From assembly GCF_000143415.4 (NCBI RefSeq), contig NW_003314323.1, positions 810,499-874,498 of the forward strand: a stretch of 64,000 nucleotides of DNA, given 5' to 3'. Shown piece after piece: positions 34,385-46,240 of the stretch. This DNA is from Selaginella moellendorffii (lineage: Eukaryota; Streptophyta; Lycopodiopsida; Selaginellales; Selaginellaceae). Positions within the stretch are counted from its first letter, which is position 1; every line of letters starts with the position of its first letter. The position numbers and the translations under genes are program-made. Under the pieces are notes generated by a model. It ran no database searches. It saw only the letters and a list, made by a program, of their open reading frames with translations, and was not told where the DNA came from.

Positions 34385-35092
34385 ATGACGAGTGAATCGT
34401 CTTCCAGCTCTCAACGGCCCCGCGGCGCCGCCTCCAGCGACGACGACGACGACGATCGCACCATCAGCAGCGGGGCAATCGATTTCTTTGCCCGCTCGGC
34501 TACGCACGGCAAGCGCGCAAAGATTGCAGGCGATCGGGACGATGGCGGCGACGGCATCGATTTGAGGCTGCTGCTAGCGCCTCCTAGTCTGCAGGGGAGC
34601 AGCTCCACGAGCTCCGGGACGTCGATCGCGCACAGTGTTTTCAGCCAGGAAAGGGATCCCGGGAGGAAGGAGGCCCTCGCGCACAATAGTTTCAGCGATC
34701 CCGGCGCGTCTAATCACGCAAGAAGCGCGGATAACTTCCTGTTCTCCAAGCTCCTGACGAACAGCGATGTCAACAAGCTCAATCGCCTGGTCATCCACAA
34801 GAGGCACGCGCGCGAGTGTTTCCCCAAGCTCAGCGAGGCGGCCAAGCCCGGAAATCCGGATTCCTCCATCCCCGATCCCAACGAGACGGTGCTCTTCTTC
34901 CACGATCACGAATCCGAACAGTGGGCATTCAACTTCAAGTACTGGGGGAGCAGCAAGACGTACGTGTTTAGCAAGGGATGGATCCAGTACGTGAAGCGCT
35001 ACAATCTCGCCTGTGGAGACGAGGTCTCCTTCTTCCGGGAGGAGCCATCCGGGAAGCTAAAGATCAGGCACAGGAAGCTCTCTTCTTCTTAA
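34385..35092 (+). CDS. B3 DNA-binding domain protein
   Basis: Single exon, 235 residues from ATG 34385; an in-frame ATG at 34313 would add 24 AT-coded residues unlike the rest. The first 115 residues are low-complexity and acidic (a Ser run at 3-9, Asp run at 19-24), with a basic patch HGKRAK at 41-46. Residues 117-231 form a B3 domain: NFLFSKLLTNSDVNKLNRLV opens it, followed by FNFKYWGSSKTYVFSKGW and VSFFREE. The spacing is closest to the RAV/NGATHA class of plant B3 factors, but there is no AP2 domain. Expected to be a nuclear DNA-binding regulator; the target is unknown. A truncated copy lies 1.7 kb upstream. Its stop is only 33 bases before the Gemin2 start. Confidence 0.85.
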   Translation: MTSESSSSSQRPRGAASSDDDDDDRTISSGAIDFFARSATHGKRAKIAGDRDDGGDGIDLRLLLAPPSLQGSSSTSSGTSIAHSVFSQERDPGRKEALAHNSFSDPGASNHARSADNFLFSKLLTNSDVNKLNRLVIHKRHARECFPKLSEAAKPGNPDSSIPDPNETVLFFHDHESEQWAFNFKYWGSSKTYVFSKGWIQYVKRYNLACGDEVSFFREEPSGKLKIRHRKLSSS

Positions 35093-35104
35093 GGTAGAGC
35101 ATTT

Positions 35105-35118
35105 TTTAGGGTTTAGGG
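35105..35118 (+). promoter_or_regulatory. Telo-box pair before Gemin2
   Basis: TTTAGGGTTTAGGG, two tandem telo-box units (complement of AAACCCTA), lies 7 bases before the Gemin2 ATG. In plants telo-boxes near the start mark many ribosome-biogenesis and housekeeping genes. The 33-base gap leaves no room for a separate promoter unless it overlaps the B3 gene. Confidence 0.6.
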
Positions 35119-35125
35119 TTTTCCG

Positions 35126-36453
35126 ATGGACGAGACAGCTCGCGGAGGCGATGATCTCCTCTCTGGCGGCGGCGGCGGCACCGTTCGCGATGATCCAGGT
35201 GACGTAGCGGCTAGCGAATCCAGGCAGGTGAATGGTTTCTTGGCCAGTGCAAAGGCGGCTCTATCTCCCGCTTGCGCTTCTCGACCGGTGGTCAGGTACC
35301 GGAGAGGCGAGCTCTTGAAGCTGAGGTTCTCCGACGAGCGATCTTGCGAGAAATGGCTGCAAATTTGCGAAGGACTTGGCGATGTAGCTTTGGAGCTTGA
35401 TAGTATCTTCACTCACAACGATCAGGAGCACTTCGATTGGAGGGATAGCCACACCTTGCAATCAGGTAAAGTTCTCGATGATCTTTATCCCTGTCTAGTT
35501 TTTCACTTTTCTTTTGCCGCAGCTGAGAAAAGTGAGGATGACGTGAACCTGGAGGAAGTGGAGTATTACTCTGATAGCAGCGAAGGTGAAGGCCTCCGAA
35601 AGCCAGCATTATACGTGGAAGGGGAGCCGGATTTCGACTCGGGACCTCCTCAAGACGGCTTCGAGTTTTTGCGTCGTGTGAGGTACGCATCGAGTGTCTC
35701 TCTTCTCGTGTTTTTCCTCATTGTTTGGAACTATTCTTGCTGAAAGGTGGGAGGAGGCACGGTGTGAGCGGGTTAAGGTGGCGGCTGTGGCTGCAAGTAA
35801 GCTTTGCTGCGAACAAACAGCGTACATGCCAGATATTCCCCCGATTGCACACTGTGACCCGGAGTTACTGCCATTAAGGAGCTGGGAAACCGAGTTTGTT
35901 TCGGACTTCTCCAAACTACGGCTGGTAAAAACACTTCTATCCACGCTTTTTCCTTTGATGTTTCTAAAGTGTTTGCTTGTTTTAGAAACTACTGTCGGAC
36001 ATTCCTTCCGGTGAGGCCTGCTGTCAGAAAAAACTCCCGCACTTCAGGGACAGAGATGCCTGGAGAGTTTACTGCTTCGGGACTGAAAGCAGAAGCTCGG
36101 ACAACGATAACGGGGAGACTAGTGATTACGAACAAGAGCACACCGGCCAGCTGCCGTCTCTGAGTACTCTCCTCAGCATGGACGAGGTGTCCCGTGCAAC
36201 TCTCTTGCGCCATCACATCTCGTGGCTCGACGACCTGGAGAACTTGGCGGAGGAGCGTGCGTTATGGCTCTACGCTCTTTCGGCGGTGGTGGACGAGCCC
36301 CTGGACCTGGACACGAGTGCCGCTGTCCGGGAACTACTAAGGAAGTGCGCTCTCATCAGGGCCTCGAGGAACTTCCGTGGAGAGCGAGAGCTTGAGATGC
36401 TCAACATCATAATTACGATAGCAGGGAACTATTTCGGCCAGGCTGACAGGTGA
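35126..36453 (+). CDS. GEMIN2: Gemin2 (SMN-interacting protein 1) homologue
   Basis: Predicted 381 residues in four exons: 35126-35465, 35523-35682, 35747-35924 and 35986-36453. The introns are 57, 64 and 61 bases, all GT-AG and joining in frame. Gemin2 binds Sm proteins and helps load the Sm ring onto spliceosomal snRNAs in the cytoplasm; plants have it without a clear SMN. Diagnostic parts are GFEFLRRVRWEEARCERV across the second intron, WETEFVSDFSKLR before the third, and the conserved C-terminus with ERALWLYALSAVVDEPLD, a LLRKC motif and LNIIITIAGNYFGQ. An acidic stretch (EKSEDDVNLEEVEYYSDSSE) and a Gly-rich N-terminus are the less conserved parts. The gene looks intact and functional. 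The closeness of the upstream B3 gene raises the question of shared transcription. Confidence 0.93.
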
Positions 36454-39257
36454 TCCAGTTGCGGAAGGTGGGGGCTCTTTACGACACCCCTGGATTGGAC
36501 ATGGCGTGGCAGCCTTTGCATGAGACAAGTCGGGAGAATGCTATTACAGAGATGGAACTGAGATCTCGGGGGATCGCCAGCGAGTTGAAGGGCGGACAGA
36601 AACAAAACAAAGGAGAGAACAGGAAAGAAAATAAAGAGAAGAGGAGAAACAAGCCAGTGGGCCTGCTGCAAGCTGGTGTATGATAAGGACGCGAGAAAGG
36701 TATCAAGTGGGGGTTGCGTGATTACTCACTCGTTGCGCGAGCTGGAAGATCTCTAGTACGGAAGTTGGGGGTCTTGTCTCGACACTGGATCGAGAGGATT
36801 GGATTGAATGGGATTGAGGCCGAGTTAACGACACTGGTGGAGAGGAAAGCAAGCAAGCAAGCAAGCAAGCAAACAGGGAAAGCAAGCAAAGCAGGGAATT
36901 GACAGTCTCCAACAGGGACACCACAGGCACAGGCACGATTAGCAGAGTTTTTTTTTTTTTCTTACTTTTGTACTGGGGCCTGGACCCGCATGGACGCGAT
37001 GATTGGGAGGGAGAGCACTGTGAAAGGCTGAAGAACTGTGAAAGATGGTCGAGGGTCCATCCTGCACATGGAAATGCACATGGCTGGCCGGGAGAGGAAA
37101 AAAAAAAAGATCACGAAACAGAAAACGTACGAGATTGGCACGCTGGATTACGGAAAGAATTGTGATCGCCACCGTCATGAGCTGCTTAAGTACGAATGGA
37201 TTTTTGCGGGGATCTAGCGGGGAGGTGCGAGTTGTGAGTACTGCAGAAGTTCTCTCTTTTTTTTATAAGAGATCCTTTTGTGTACATGTAATTTTGTTTT
37301 GCTAGTTTTGGACTTAGTTTTTGGTAATGTTTTCGGGTCCCAAGCATTGAATTTCTCCTCTATTGAGTGTTGAGGTTGTGTGTGTTGAGTTGTCATTTGT
37401 AGTAAAATCTCAACAAGCTAAGTGGGAGCCCAGTGGGAGTGGGGCCTCTTGTGTGTCATTTGCGGGCCCCCCTTTGGTCTTCTTTACACTGGCTTGGTTG
37501 ATTGGTCCCAACCAAAGCTTTGGAGTGATATTGCATGTTCACCAGTGCATGTTTTAACTTTAGATTGGCAGAAAATTCTAGTTAACGATACTGTTTGGGC
37601 CCCTGCGAAGGTCATGTCTTGATTGATTTGCATTAGTTTTGATTAATGACAAAGGTTTAGGGTTTAAAAGGTGGCCTAGGGCTACATTTGATAGCCAAAA
37701 CTGGCATATGACTCTTTTTTGTTTTCTTTTCAACGTTAGTGGCCTGCCTGCCTGACACAAGCCAGGTCTTGGGATTAATGACAGCACTGCCACCTCAGTG
37801 CATTTATTTCACATGTCAGAAACAAATACAACAGAAGGAAAAATGTAGGGAGTGGAAGTGGCCCCTCCCTTCTTTTGGCTGGCAGGGCAGGGCAGCTTGT
37901 GTTGTAGTTGCATGAACACCACTCTTCACATGATGGAACAATTAGCTACAAATCATACGAGTGTGATGCAAACCACCATCAAGCAAGCAAGCATGAGCAA
38001 TCTGGGTTGTTCTCTCCTCCTTTCACCAAAACAATTAGAGGTTCTCATAAGAATCAGTGATGATTTGGATTGACTGAAGTTTTGCTGTTGCGTGTCTCCA
38101 AAAACCTTTCATGTCTCTGTCTGCACAAGCAGGAGGGCTTATCTAGAAAATAGTTTGTGTTTTCTTTTTTGGTATTTCTACAGCTTTAATGTGGGGAATG
38201 GACTGGTGTCCGCATCCAGGATGATCTCACACACACGGTGGCCTCTGGACAGGAGCAGTGATCGGATCGGGCATCGCCAGTGAATCCCACGATTCCATGC
38301 CGTCCTAACGAAACGCATGTTTTCTTGAAGCTTAAGGAAAAAGGTGGCGGAGTTTTTGGAATTTTGACGAACTTGTTTTATTCCACTGGAGAAAAGAATT
38401 CCGGCGCGACGAGAGAAACAACACTCTGCTGTTTGCAATGCAAATGCCTGCCTGCCTTCCTGCTGCCTGGCTCTTGCTGCTAGATGTATAGAAACAAAAA
38501 TTCCGAAAGAAAAAACCAAAACAAAAAGGAAAAAGGAGTATAAAAAACCGTAGCCTATTTTCCTTGGACGAAGAGAGAAACTCCAGCAGCAGACAACGTA
38601 TGATCGAATCAATCGACGAGGCCCCCCAATCCCCGATTAGGAAAAAGGAAAAAACTTTTTATACACAAAGCTTCTACCGCTGCTGATGTTGATGCTGCTG
38701 CTGCTGCTGCTGCTGATGCTTCTTTCACACACAAAAAACCGGACTGAATTCGAAGAATCCTCCCATATTCACAAACTTGGCTGAAAATCCCAAACTTGCT
38801 GGAGCGAACCGATGATCCTATGTACCTCTCTACAAGCTATAGTATATGAAATATTTATAGTTTCCTCGCGACCAATCCATCCCCTGAAAGATTCCAAGCT
38901 TGTTCCACACCTGTTTGAATTCCCACCACCTTGCCTGGCTTATTGTTATTCCCCCGAGATAACCGAGAAAACGGACCCTGGTTGCCTGCTGCTGACGACA
39001 CTAAAAGTACCACCACTAGACTGTACTGATACAGCTAATGTACACTCTTGGTGATCGAAGAAAAGAACCCCCCTGTACTGTTGGGCGACCGTAACCTGTG
39101 CTGTGCGTGTGTGCAAAGATGAATCGTCGATGCTTGCATCGAGCCGCGAAAGAAAGAAGTCGAGTCGAAAGCCCTGCAAAAGCGCTTGGTTAGTCCAGGG
39201 AGACGATCCAACCGAAGTTGGCTATGCTGCAAACCTTGAAAGATGGCGGAGCTTTCA
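36454..39257. other. Intergenic between Gemin2 and the trihelix gene
   Basis: Two genes converge here. No further gene recognised. Contains (AGCA)n-like repeats at about 36846-36895, a poly-T run at about 36949-36961, and GCTGCT repeats at about 38688-38720 that may belong to the 3' UTR of the trihelix gene. Confidence 0.55.
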
Positions 39258-41488
39258 TCATCGCCTCCCGTTTTGCTGTGCCGCTTGCTCGCGCCTCTCA
39301 AACTCTCCCAGGATGCCGCTGCTTGAGGAGAAGAGGTCGGCGGCCTCGAAGCTCATCGCCAGTGGCGTCGGATGCTGCTGGTGCTGCTGTTGCTGTAGCG
39401 AAGTTCCAGAGTGGTGGCCATTGGAAGGATCGAGCAGCGACCCCATCAAAGAATGCTGCTGCTGCTGCTGGTGTTGCTGCTGCTGCTTGCCATTCCCATT
39501 CCCATTGTTTCCATGCTGCTCCTTGTCACCGCCACTCGTGGAGTTGGAGTTATCATCCTCCTCCTCCTCTTCCTCCTCCTCGGGCCCGGAGAAGCAATTC
39601 TCCCCACCATTGTTTGCGCTTGGGCTCGCCACCACCGGCAGAGCCGCCGCCCCCGCCGCCGCCGCGTTGCTCTCCCTTCCCGTCGGGACGATCGCCAGCA
39701 TGTCCGCCGCCTGGACGATCAGCCCCGCGCCACCGCCGCTAGCCGAAGTCGCCGCCGTACTGTGGCCCGAGTTGACCAGCTCGTCCCGCTTGCCACCCCC
39801 GGCCCCGGCGGCGCCGCCTGAACCGCCCGCGGTAAGCAGCCGCGTACCGCCCAGCACCCCCTTGCGGTAGAGCGCGTCCAGCTGGTGGAAATACGGGCAC
39901 GTCTTGGAATTCTCGGGCCGCTTCTTGCTGCTATCCTTGGTTTTGCGGAAGTACTTGTTGATGTTCTCCCATTTCTCCTTGCACCGCTTGGCACTGCGGC
40001 TGTATCCCATGCACGACATCCCGGAGGAGATCTCCTCCCACAGCGGTCCCTTGGGCCCGGTCTCTTGGAACTTCCCCTCAATGCTACTCCGGAGCTTGAT
40101 GAGCGCAAGGACCTCCGGCTTTGGCCACCTCTTGCTGGCCGGATCAAAGCCACCGTGCTGCCCGGACTCTCCACGCACCGCCACAAGTTCGTGCTGCGCG
40201 GTACCGTCGGGGTGGTGGTGGTGGTGGTGGTGGTGATCCTCCACCACCTGCTGGCCTGGTGATATCTCCGCCGTCCGATCAGCCGCGGCGGCGGCCGCGG
40301 CGCCACTGTTGCTCACGATCGACGCCAGAGTCGCCAGCAGCTGCTGGGTCTGCTGCGGCGGTATGCCGCCGCTGCACGCCTTGTGGAGAAACGCCACCAG
40401 AGCCGAGTCGCGCGTCGCAATCCTGGCCTGCTCCTGGGACCGCAGCTCCTGCTCGCGCCGCACCCGCAACGCCTCCTGCCGCTTCCAAGCATCGTCCCGC
40501 GCGGTGCGCTCCGCGTCGCGCTTGTCCATGGCCTCGAGGAACCGCCGCTGCATGGCCTCCTGCCGCTCCGCCATCTGCCGCATCATGGCCTCGAGGACGC
40601 GCCACCGTGCGGTACCGCCGGCGTACCGCTTGCGCTTACGGGAGCTCTCCTCGGTGCCCTCTTCATACTCGTGCTCGTCCTCCTGCTCCTCCTCCACGTC
40701 GTCGGAAGTCTCCGAAGTGTCCCCCAGGTCGTGGAATGCCGCCGCGGCGCCGGCGGCGTTTGGCAGCGTACCGCCGGCGGTATGGATTGGATGGTGGTGG
40801 TGTTGTTGGTGGTGGTGCTGATGGCCGGAGGGGTTGATCATCGCTCTGGTGGTGTTGGCGGTGACGGTGGGATTGGCGGAGTGAATTGGCGAGACGATGT
40901 TGCTGCTTGGGCTTCCGCCGCCGCCGCCAGCAGTGCCGCCAGCGGCGGCGGCGGCGGCGCCGCTAAAGAGAGCTTCCATGTCGGCGAAGAACCTGTAGCT
41001 CTTACCGTCTTGCCGCCCGGCGCGCCCGTCCTTGGATTTCTTATAGTACTTGTACACGTTCTCGAATTTCTCCTTGCATTTCTTGGAGCTCCTCTGGTAT
41101 CCCAGCTCTGCAAGTTTCCTGGAACAAGAACAAAGAATTCACATCTCAATTGCGACAAAACAAGCTAGAATCCAGCGAGCAACCACTCCACTCGAGAATG
41201 CAGCTAGAATTCTCTTCCAATTTCAATGGGATCACGAAGAACCGGGAGAATTCAGCAGGCCTGCCAAGGATCGGCGCCTCGGATTCGCGGATTCACGCAA
41301 ACTTGTGACTGCAGCTACTAGCTACAGGAGCGATGGAAAAAGTTTACGCAGCCAAACAGCAAAATTCCCACCGACGTGACAGGAGGAGGGCTCCAAGAAA
41401 TCAGGAACAAAAATGCCGCCACCCAAGAACAAGAACGAAGACCACCCAAAGATCACGGAGAGGGAGGAAGAGTGCTTCTAGAGAGAAT

Positions 41489-41532
<44 letters not shown>

Positions 41533-42676
41533 TGGAGAATTGCCCAAGAAAGAGATGGAACGATCAAGCGCAAGAGAATTGGAAGAGATCATACCGAGAA
41601 ACCTCCGCCCATAGTGGTCCCTTGAGCGGCGAGTCTCGAAAGCTCCGATCCATATCGTTGCGGATTTTGATGAGCGCGCTCGTCTCCTCCTTGAGCCACC
41701 GCTGCCCGCCACCACCCCCGCCACGATCGCCGTCGTCCACCCCGCCCTCCTCATCGAATTTTTGCTGGTGGTCTTGCTGCGCCAAAGGAGGAGGTCCAGG
41801 AGGAGCAGCGCCGCCAGGCTGAGATACATTGATCTTGGGCGGAGCCGCTGGCGGTGGCGGTGGAGGAGGAGCTACTGAATTTCCATCTCCTCCTGCAACC
41901 CCGCCAGGATCCGGCTCCTGATCGCCGGACGATCGCGCCAGGCCGAGCTGCTGCATCAGCTGCTGGTGCTTGCTCAGCTGGTGGTGGTGGAGGAGGATCG
42001 AATTGGGCGGAGCAGCAGCGGCGGCGGAGTTGCTAGGTGCTGGTGGTGGTGGCGCTGGCGGAGAAGCGAAAGGAGAGTGAGAAGGAGAAGAAGAAGCGAG
42101 GTGGTGGTGGTGGTGGTGATCCGGCGGCCTGGAGAGAGTGAAGTGGTGGTGGTGGTGGGAGGAGGGAATATGAGGGGCGAGGTGGTAGCCAGCGGCGGAG
42201 GAGGAGGTCGCAGTAGCGGCGCCGGCGGTCGCGGTGGTGGCGGCAACGCTAGCGGCGGCGGAGGAAGAAATGGAGGAGAGTCCTCCTCCTCCTCCTCCGC
42301 TAAACATGAGCGAGGACGTGGAGGAGGAGTTGGGCAGCGGCGGAATCGCAGCTCCGCCTCCTCCACCACCCGATCTAGACGAGCCCAGGAGCTGCTGCGT
42401 CGTCGTCGTGGCGATCGTCGTCGCCGCCGCCGTCGCGAATGGTAACTGCGATGGTGGCGACGGCGATGGTCGATCTTGCTGCTGCTGCTGGGCGGAGGCG
42501 GAGGGAGAGGAGGAGGGCATGCCATAGTGGTGGTGGTGGTGGTGGTGCATATGGATCAAGGAGAAGAAAAAAAAGGAAAGAAAAAAAGAAATGGAAGAAC
42601 AGGAAAAAGAAAGAAAAGATCTAGAGCGAGGAGGAGCAGGCGGCGATGATTGACGACGAAGGAGGGATTTCTCCAA
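39258..42676 (-). CDS. Trihelix (GT-2 type) transcription factor, two DNA-binding domains
   Basis: Two exons, 42676-41595 and 41118-39258, with a 476-base intron whose splice sites (CGG/TATG side and CCAG/GAAAC) rejoin the first trihelix domain. Predicted 980 residues. Trihelix 1 spans about 326-412 (RWLKEETSALIKIRND ... GYQRSSKKCKEKFENVYKYY). A central charged helix with coiled-coil character is at about 531-606, preceded by an acidic tract and the basic run RKRKR. Trihelix 2 spans about 690-778 (KRWPKPEVLALIKLRSSIEG ... KRCKEKWENINKYF). This two-domain layout is that of GT-2/GTL1/DF1 factors, nuclear regulators binding GT elements. The first 42 residues are hydrophobic and UTR-like, so the true start may be the Met before the His run (42550). 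Gly, Ala, His, Gln and Pro runs fill the linkers. The protein is longer than typical seed-plant members. Confidence 0.9.
41491..41530. repeat. (GA)n microsatellite in trihelix intron
   Basis: About 19 GA units within the 476-base intron of the trihelix gene. Confidence 0.95.
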
Positions 42677-44468
42677 GAACAGTTCTTCGTCCTCGTCGTC
42701 CTCTTTTCTTCCTCATAGCTGCTAGCTAGAGCCTCTCTTTCCTTTTTCTAGCCGAGAAGAGAAGCGGCGCCAAGCCGACCACCATTACCACCAGTGCCAT
42801 AGATCCTCCTCCGAGTCCGTGGCGCCGCCATATCTCAATCCTCCCCAATTCTGGCGGAATTCCGCCAAATTCCTCACACCCCCACGATGGATCTGCCTAA
42901 ACAAACACCGCTTCCATGTGCGATCCACCCAGCCGCGAGCTTAGAATACTCGATTGTTTAATCGCGCTAGTGGAAGGGATCACACACTGCCCAAATTTGA
43001 TAATCATCCACCACTTCCACAGCACCAATTCTCCAGCGCCGATGGATCGCTCGCCCTCGCCTGAAAATTCCTGGATTGGTCCGAGGATTGGAACTGTGTC
43101 GTGGTGTTCTTGCGCGCTCGCGATGCCGAGAGACCCAATTTCTACACTGTGGATGGAATGGACCACCTGATCATGATCATGCTCTCTTTCTTTCGCCCTT
43201 TGCTGGAATATGCCGCCGGCATATGCCCCCGTCGGTAGGGCTGTGGTGGCCGGGCGGCGAGATTTTATTCAATGGCTGGGATATCCCCGACAAAGCTAAC
43301 ACTTAGAGAAATCAACGGCTGCGCCTCACGCGCCATATTTTAATCTTGAAGTTCGATTATTAAAGTAATTACTTTCTATTATCAAATAACCAAGGTTTAA
43401 ACCATGATTTGGCCAAGAACCATTGGGAAATAAAATACCGTGATAGAAAGTGTTAGTAGAACAAGTAGTAGTAGTAGCATACATGTGCAATGTGGGCCAT
43501 ATTACAGTGAGTGATGAACCAAAAGACAAACCACGATGGGCTTAATGACATTTTGTACAACACTATGGGGGTCTCCATTTCATAAATGTTTGGTGAGTCA
43601 CAGTGACCCTTTCCCTGTATGAACAAGAAAAAAAAATATCCAAAAAGCCGCACATACAACAACACACACACACACAGAAATTGAAAAAAAAAAATAACCA
43701 CATATTTCTAAATAGCTACAAAACAAGCCATGAAAGGAGGCCAAAAAACAAAAACCATATAAAAAAAGGAGAGATGTAAACAAACCAGAATGACATGAAT
43801 GGATGAATGATTCCTTGCCTGCATTCTTGCCTTTTGTCATCTCCCTCCCCTCAAAAAAAGGAAGGCCTGCGCGCACTGCACGTCTGATTCCAGCTTGAAA
43901 CCACAAACCAAAAAAACTCCCCCCTTCTTCCTTCCAGAGTGTGTACTAGTGTTTTCCACCAAAGTCTCCTCACCAAAGGCGTTAAGTAGTCCCATAGTTT
44001 AATCCAATTCCTCTCGCTCCCAGAGAGCACGCCTAAAGAGCCAAACGACGAGTGAGCAAAGGATAAAAGAACGGCGAGAGAGAAAAGAGAAAAGCTCGCT
44101 CTTACTGTCGCTATATACGCACATATTTTTGTTTCTCCTCATCCTCCTCTGGCACGCTATAAAATCCCGTGACAGCGATCGGTTGGTATCAAACGCCAAT
44201 GAGTGTAATCTGGAGCTGGAATGATCGTAGAGCGGAGTGGGATGTGTTTGTGCATCACTCGCAATCACCACCAGCTGGGAAGGAAAACTTAACCGAAGGC
44301 ATCAGTCCAGTTCACCTGTAAGTGATTGATGGAGGGACGGGCTCGCTTTTGGAATGTGAGCACGCACAACAGGGTGACGATTATGCGATTAGTGGCAATG
44401 ATTTAGAAAGAGTGTTACCTTTTCTGCGGATTTCTTCTCTTTCCGTTTGGGTTTTACACGCGAGAACG
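42677..44468. other. Trihelix 5' flank and spacer to RPA12
   Basis: Contains the presumed promoter and 5' UTR of the trihelix gene (rich in CTCCTC and TTCTTC near 42690-42770), then AT-richer sequence with CACACA and A-runs near 43620-43690. No other gene recognised. Confidence 0.5.
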
Positions 44469-45143
44469 TTACGTGTTTTGCGAGAACTTGTGCCGGCACT
44501 TGGGACACTCGTAGAACACTGTTTGGCCTTCATCAGCAGAGCGCAGCTGCGGGTGGAAAAAAAAGTGTATAAACAGTGTAGAAAAAAAGCGAAAGACAAA
44601 AAAAAAACTATCAATCTATATACCTGTCTCGTGTAGTACTCGAGCTGCGGATTTTTGCATTTCGGACAATCCTCGTTCACCTACAGTGCGTAGCTCGACA
44701 TTTATAAAAGAGAAAAGAAGATTCTCCGGAAGAAGAAAGACAAGAAAACTTACGACAGCCTTCTTCGGGCCTTCGTCAGTTTGATCCACGGTTTTGAGAT
44801 CAAGTTCTGGTAGAACGAGAGGATCGATTCCAAGCCTCCGGGCCAAATCCTACACAGAAATAAATGCCGCAAATACACATCCTCCATTTAAACAGCAAAA
44901 GACAGCATTGTACCTCGGCGTTGATTGTACACCACACCTCCTCCTGGACCACTGTGTAGAATATATATAAACAAGAACACCAAAGAGAGAGTTTATGAGC
45001 AAAACATGAGCGATCGATCGATGGATCATACCTTCGGCGTTGCGCTGCGCCTTACAGAGTGCACACGATGCGGTTGTAGCAGACTCGTAGACGAGCATTG
45101 TGCCGCAGAGGGCGCAGAAATCGCAGTCGCTTCTTCCCCCCAT
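44469..45143 (-). CDS. RPA12: DNA-directed RNA polymerase I subunit RPA12 (A12.2)
   Basis: Five exons on the minus strand: 45143-45032, 44951-44914, 44849-44754, 44680-44624 and 44546-44469. The four introns are 80, 64, 73 and 77 bases, all GT-AG and in frame. Product 126 residues, matching the family length of about 120-125. The N-terminal zinc ribbon uses C10-x2-C13 and C27-x2-C30. The C-terminal TFIIS-like ribbon uses C87-x2-C90 and C115-x2-C118, with the signature [19 protein letters not shown] including the acidic D106-E107 of the catalytic hairpin. The subunit supports RNA cleavage and termination by Pol I in the nucleolus. It carries Pol I rather than Pol II/III features because of the short linker between ribbons and VVNEDCPKC before the second. 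Appears intact. Confidence 0.95.
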
Positions 45144-45152
45144 TTCTCCGTG

Positions 45153-45174
45153 AAACCCTAGCCCCAAAACCCTA
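45153..45174 (-). promoter_or_regulatory. Telo-boxes before RPA12
   Basis: Two AAACCCTA words on the plus strand (45153-45160 and 45167-45174), 10 and 24 bases upstream of the RPA12 start codon. Such motifs are common near starts of plant ribosome-biogenesis genes, fitting a Pol I subunit. Confidence 0.6.
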
Positions 45175-46063
45175 ATCCCTTGTCTGCAAAGATTAGTGAG
45201 TTTGCGAGAAATATACTTCTTCCAATGCCACGGCAATGCTTGATAAATGTATGATTCTATTGACACGCTTGTGCAAAGGAATTAACATTAAAATCTACTA
45301 AAATCAGCTCTTCTAAAGGAGTATTTTGGATCAAAGGAGTGATGTAATATCTCTAGTAAGTATTTTGTAGTCTCCTGATTTCTAATCCTGAAGGTAATAT
45401 CTTCTTCACATCAATTACGGTTTAATATGAACCATAATATAATCTCCTAGGAATACTCTCAATCTCTCTTGGCAAAATAGAGCAAAATAACAAAACTGAA
45501 ACATATACAAATCTATTGTATGGTGTCAAAGACTTGGTATGTATTAGCTATAAGCTATGTTATTAGTGTTGAAATCAATTAATCATTTCTACTACTTGCT
45601 CTTGCATATTGAAAGTTCTGATTTGCTTAGAATACGTGATCTCCATTCATGAAGTGAATTAGTCAATTTTAGTTAAAGCTGGATCAAAGTTCAGAAGGAA
45701 AGAGGAAAAAAGCATTTAGATAAAAGATAATAATCAATCAAACTTCAAGTTTTTAGAGGAGAAAATCAAAAATCATTTGCTAATGCAATAATAAAAGGCA
45801 TTTAAATTAAAGGAATATTTCTGTCTTTTATTTATTGTAGGAACCAAGACAAAAATGACTAGAGGAGCATGTTGGTTATGCATCTAAATTTAGAGTAATA
45901 GTAGGGCTCTAAACCATTGTTGTATTTCATAAGATGGGCTGGAATGAATAATTTTATGTGTGTTGCATGAAATAATACTTGATTTGTTTAATAGTAGTGT
46001 TTTCCTGATTGGTATTATTTACTGATTCAACCGATCAATCAGAAACCTATAATTATAAACATG
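45175..46063. other. AT-rich spacer
   Basis: The RPA12 promoter side, then AT-rich sequence with no recognised feature up to the ACATG target site of the Ty3/gypsy element (46059-46063). Confidence 0.55.
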
Positions 46064-46239
46064 TGTGAGGGCCAAGTGTACGGTTACAATGTTGTATACT
46101 AATATTAGCGTAGTGGGATTTTGGTAGCTATCGGATTGGTTTCAATCCGGACCACTCGCTTCTGTATATAAGCTAGGGTTTTTGGGCTAATTGATATGCA
46201 CATTTTCTGTATTCCCTTTCCATATTCCAAACACTCACA
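46064..46239 (+). repeat. Ty3/gypsy 5' LTR (176 bases)
   Basis: Starts TGTGAGGGCC and ends CACTCACA. Contains TATATAAGCTAGGG as a likely TATA element (about 46177-46190). Confidence 0.93.
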
Positions 46240-46240
46240 T

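Noticed and set aside
39218..42527. Several open frames over 100 residues on the strand opposite the trihelix gene
   Set aside because: They are antisense reflections of GC-rich homopolymer codons; the minus-strand frame has two clear trihelix domains and splice sites.
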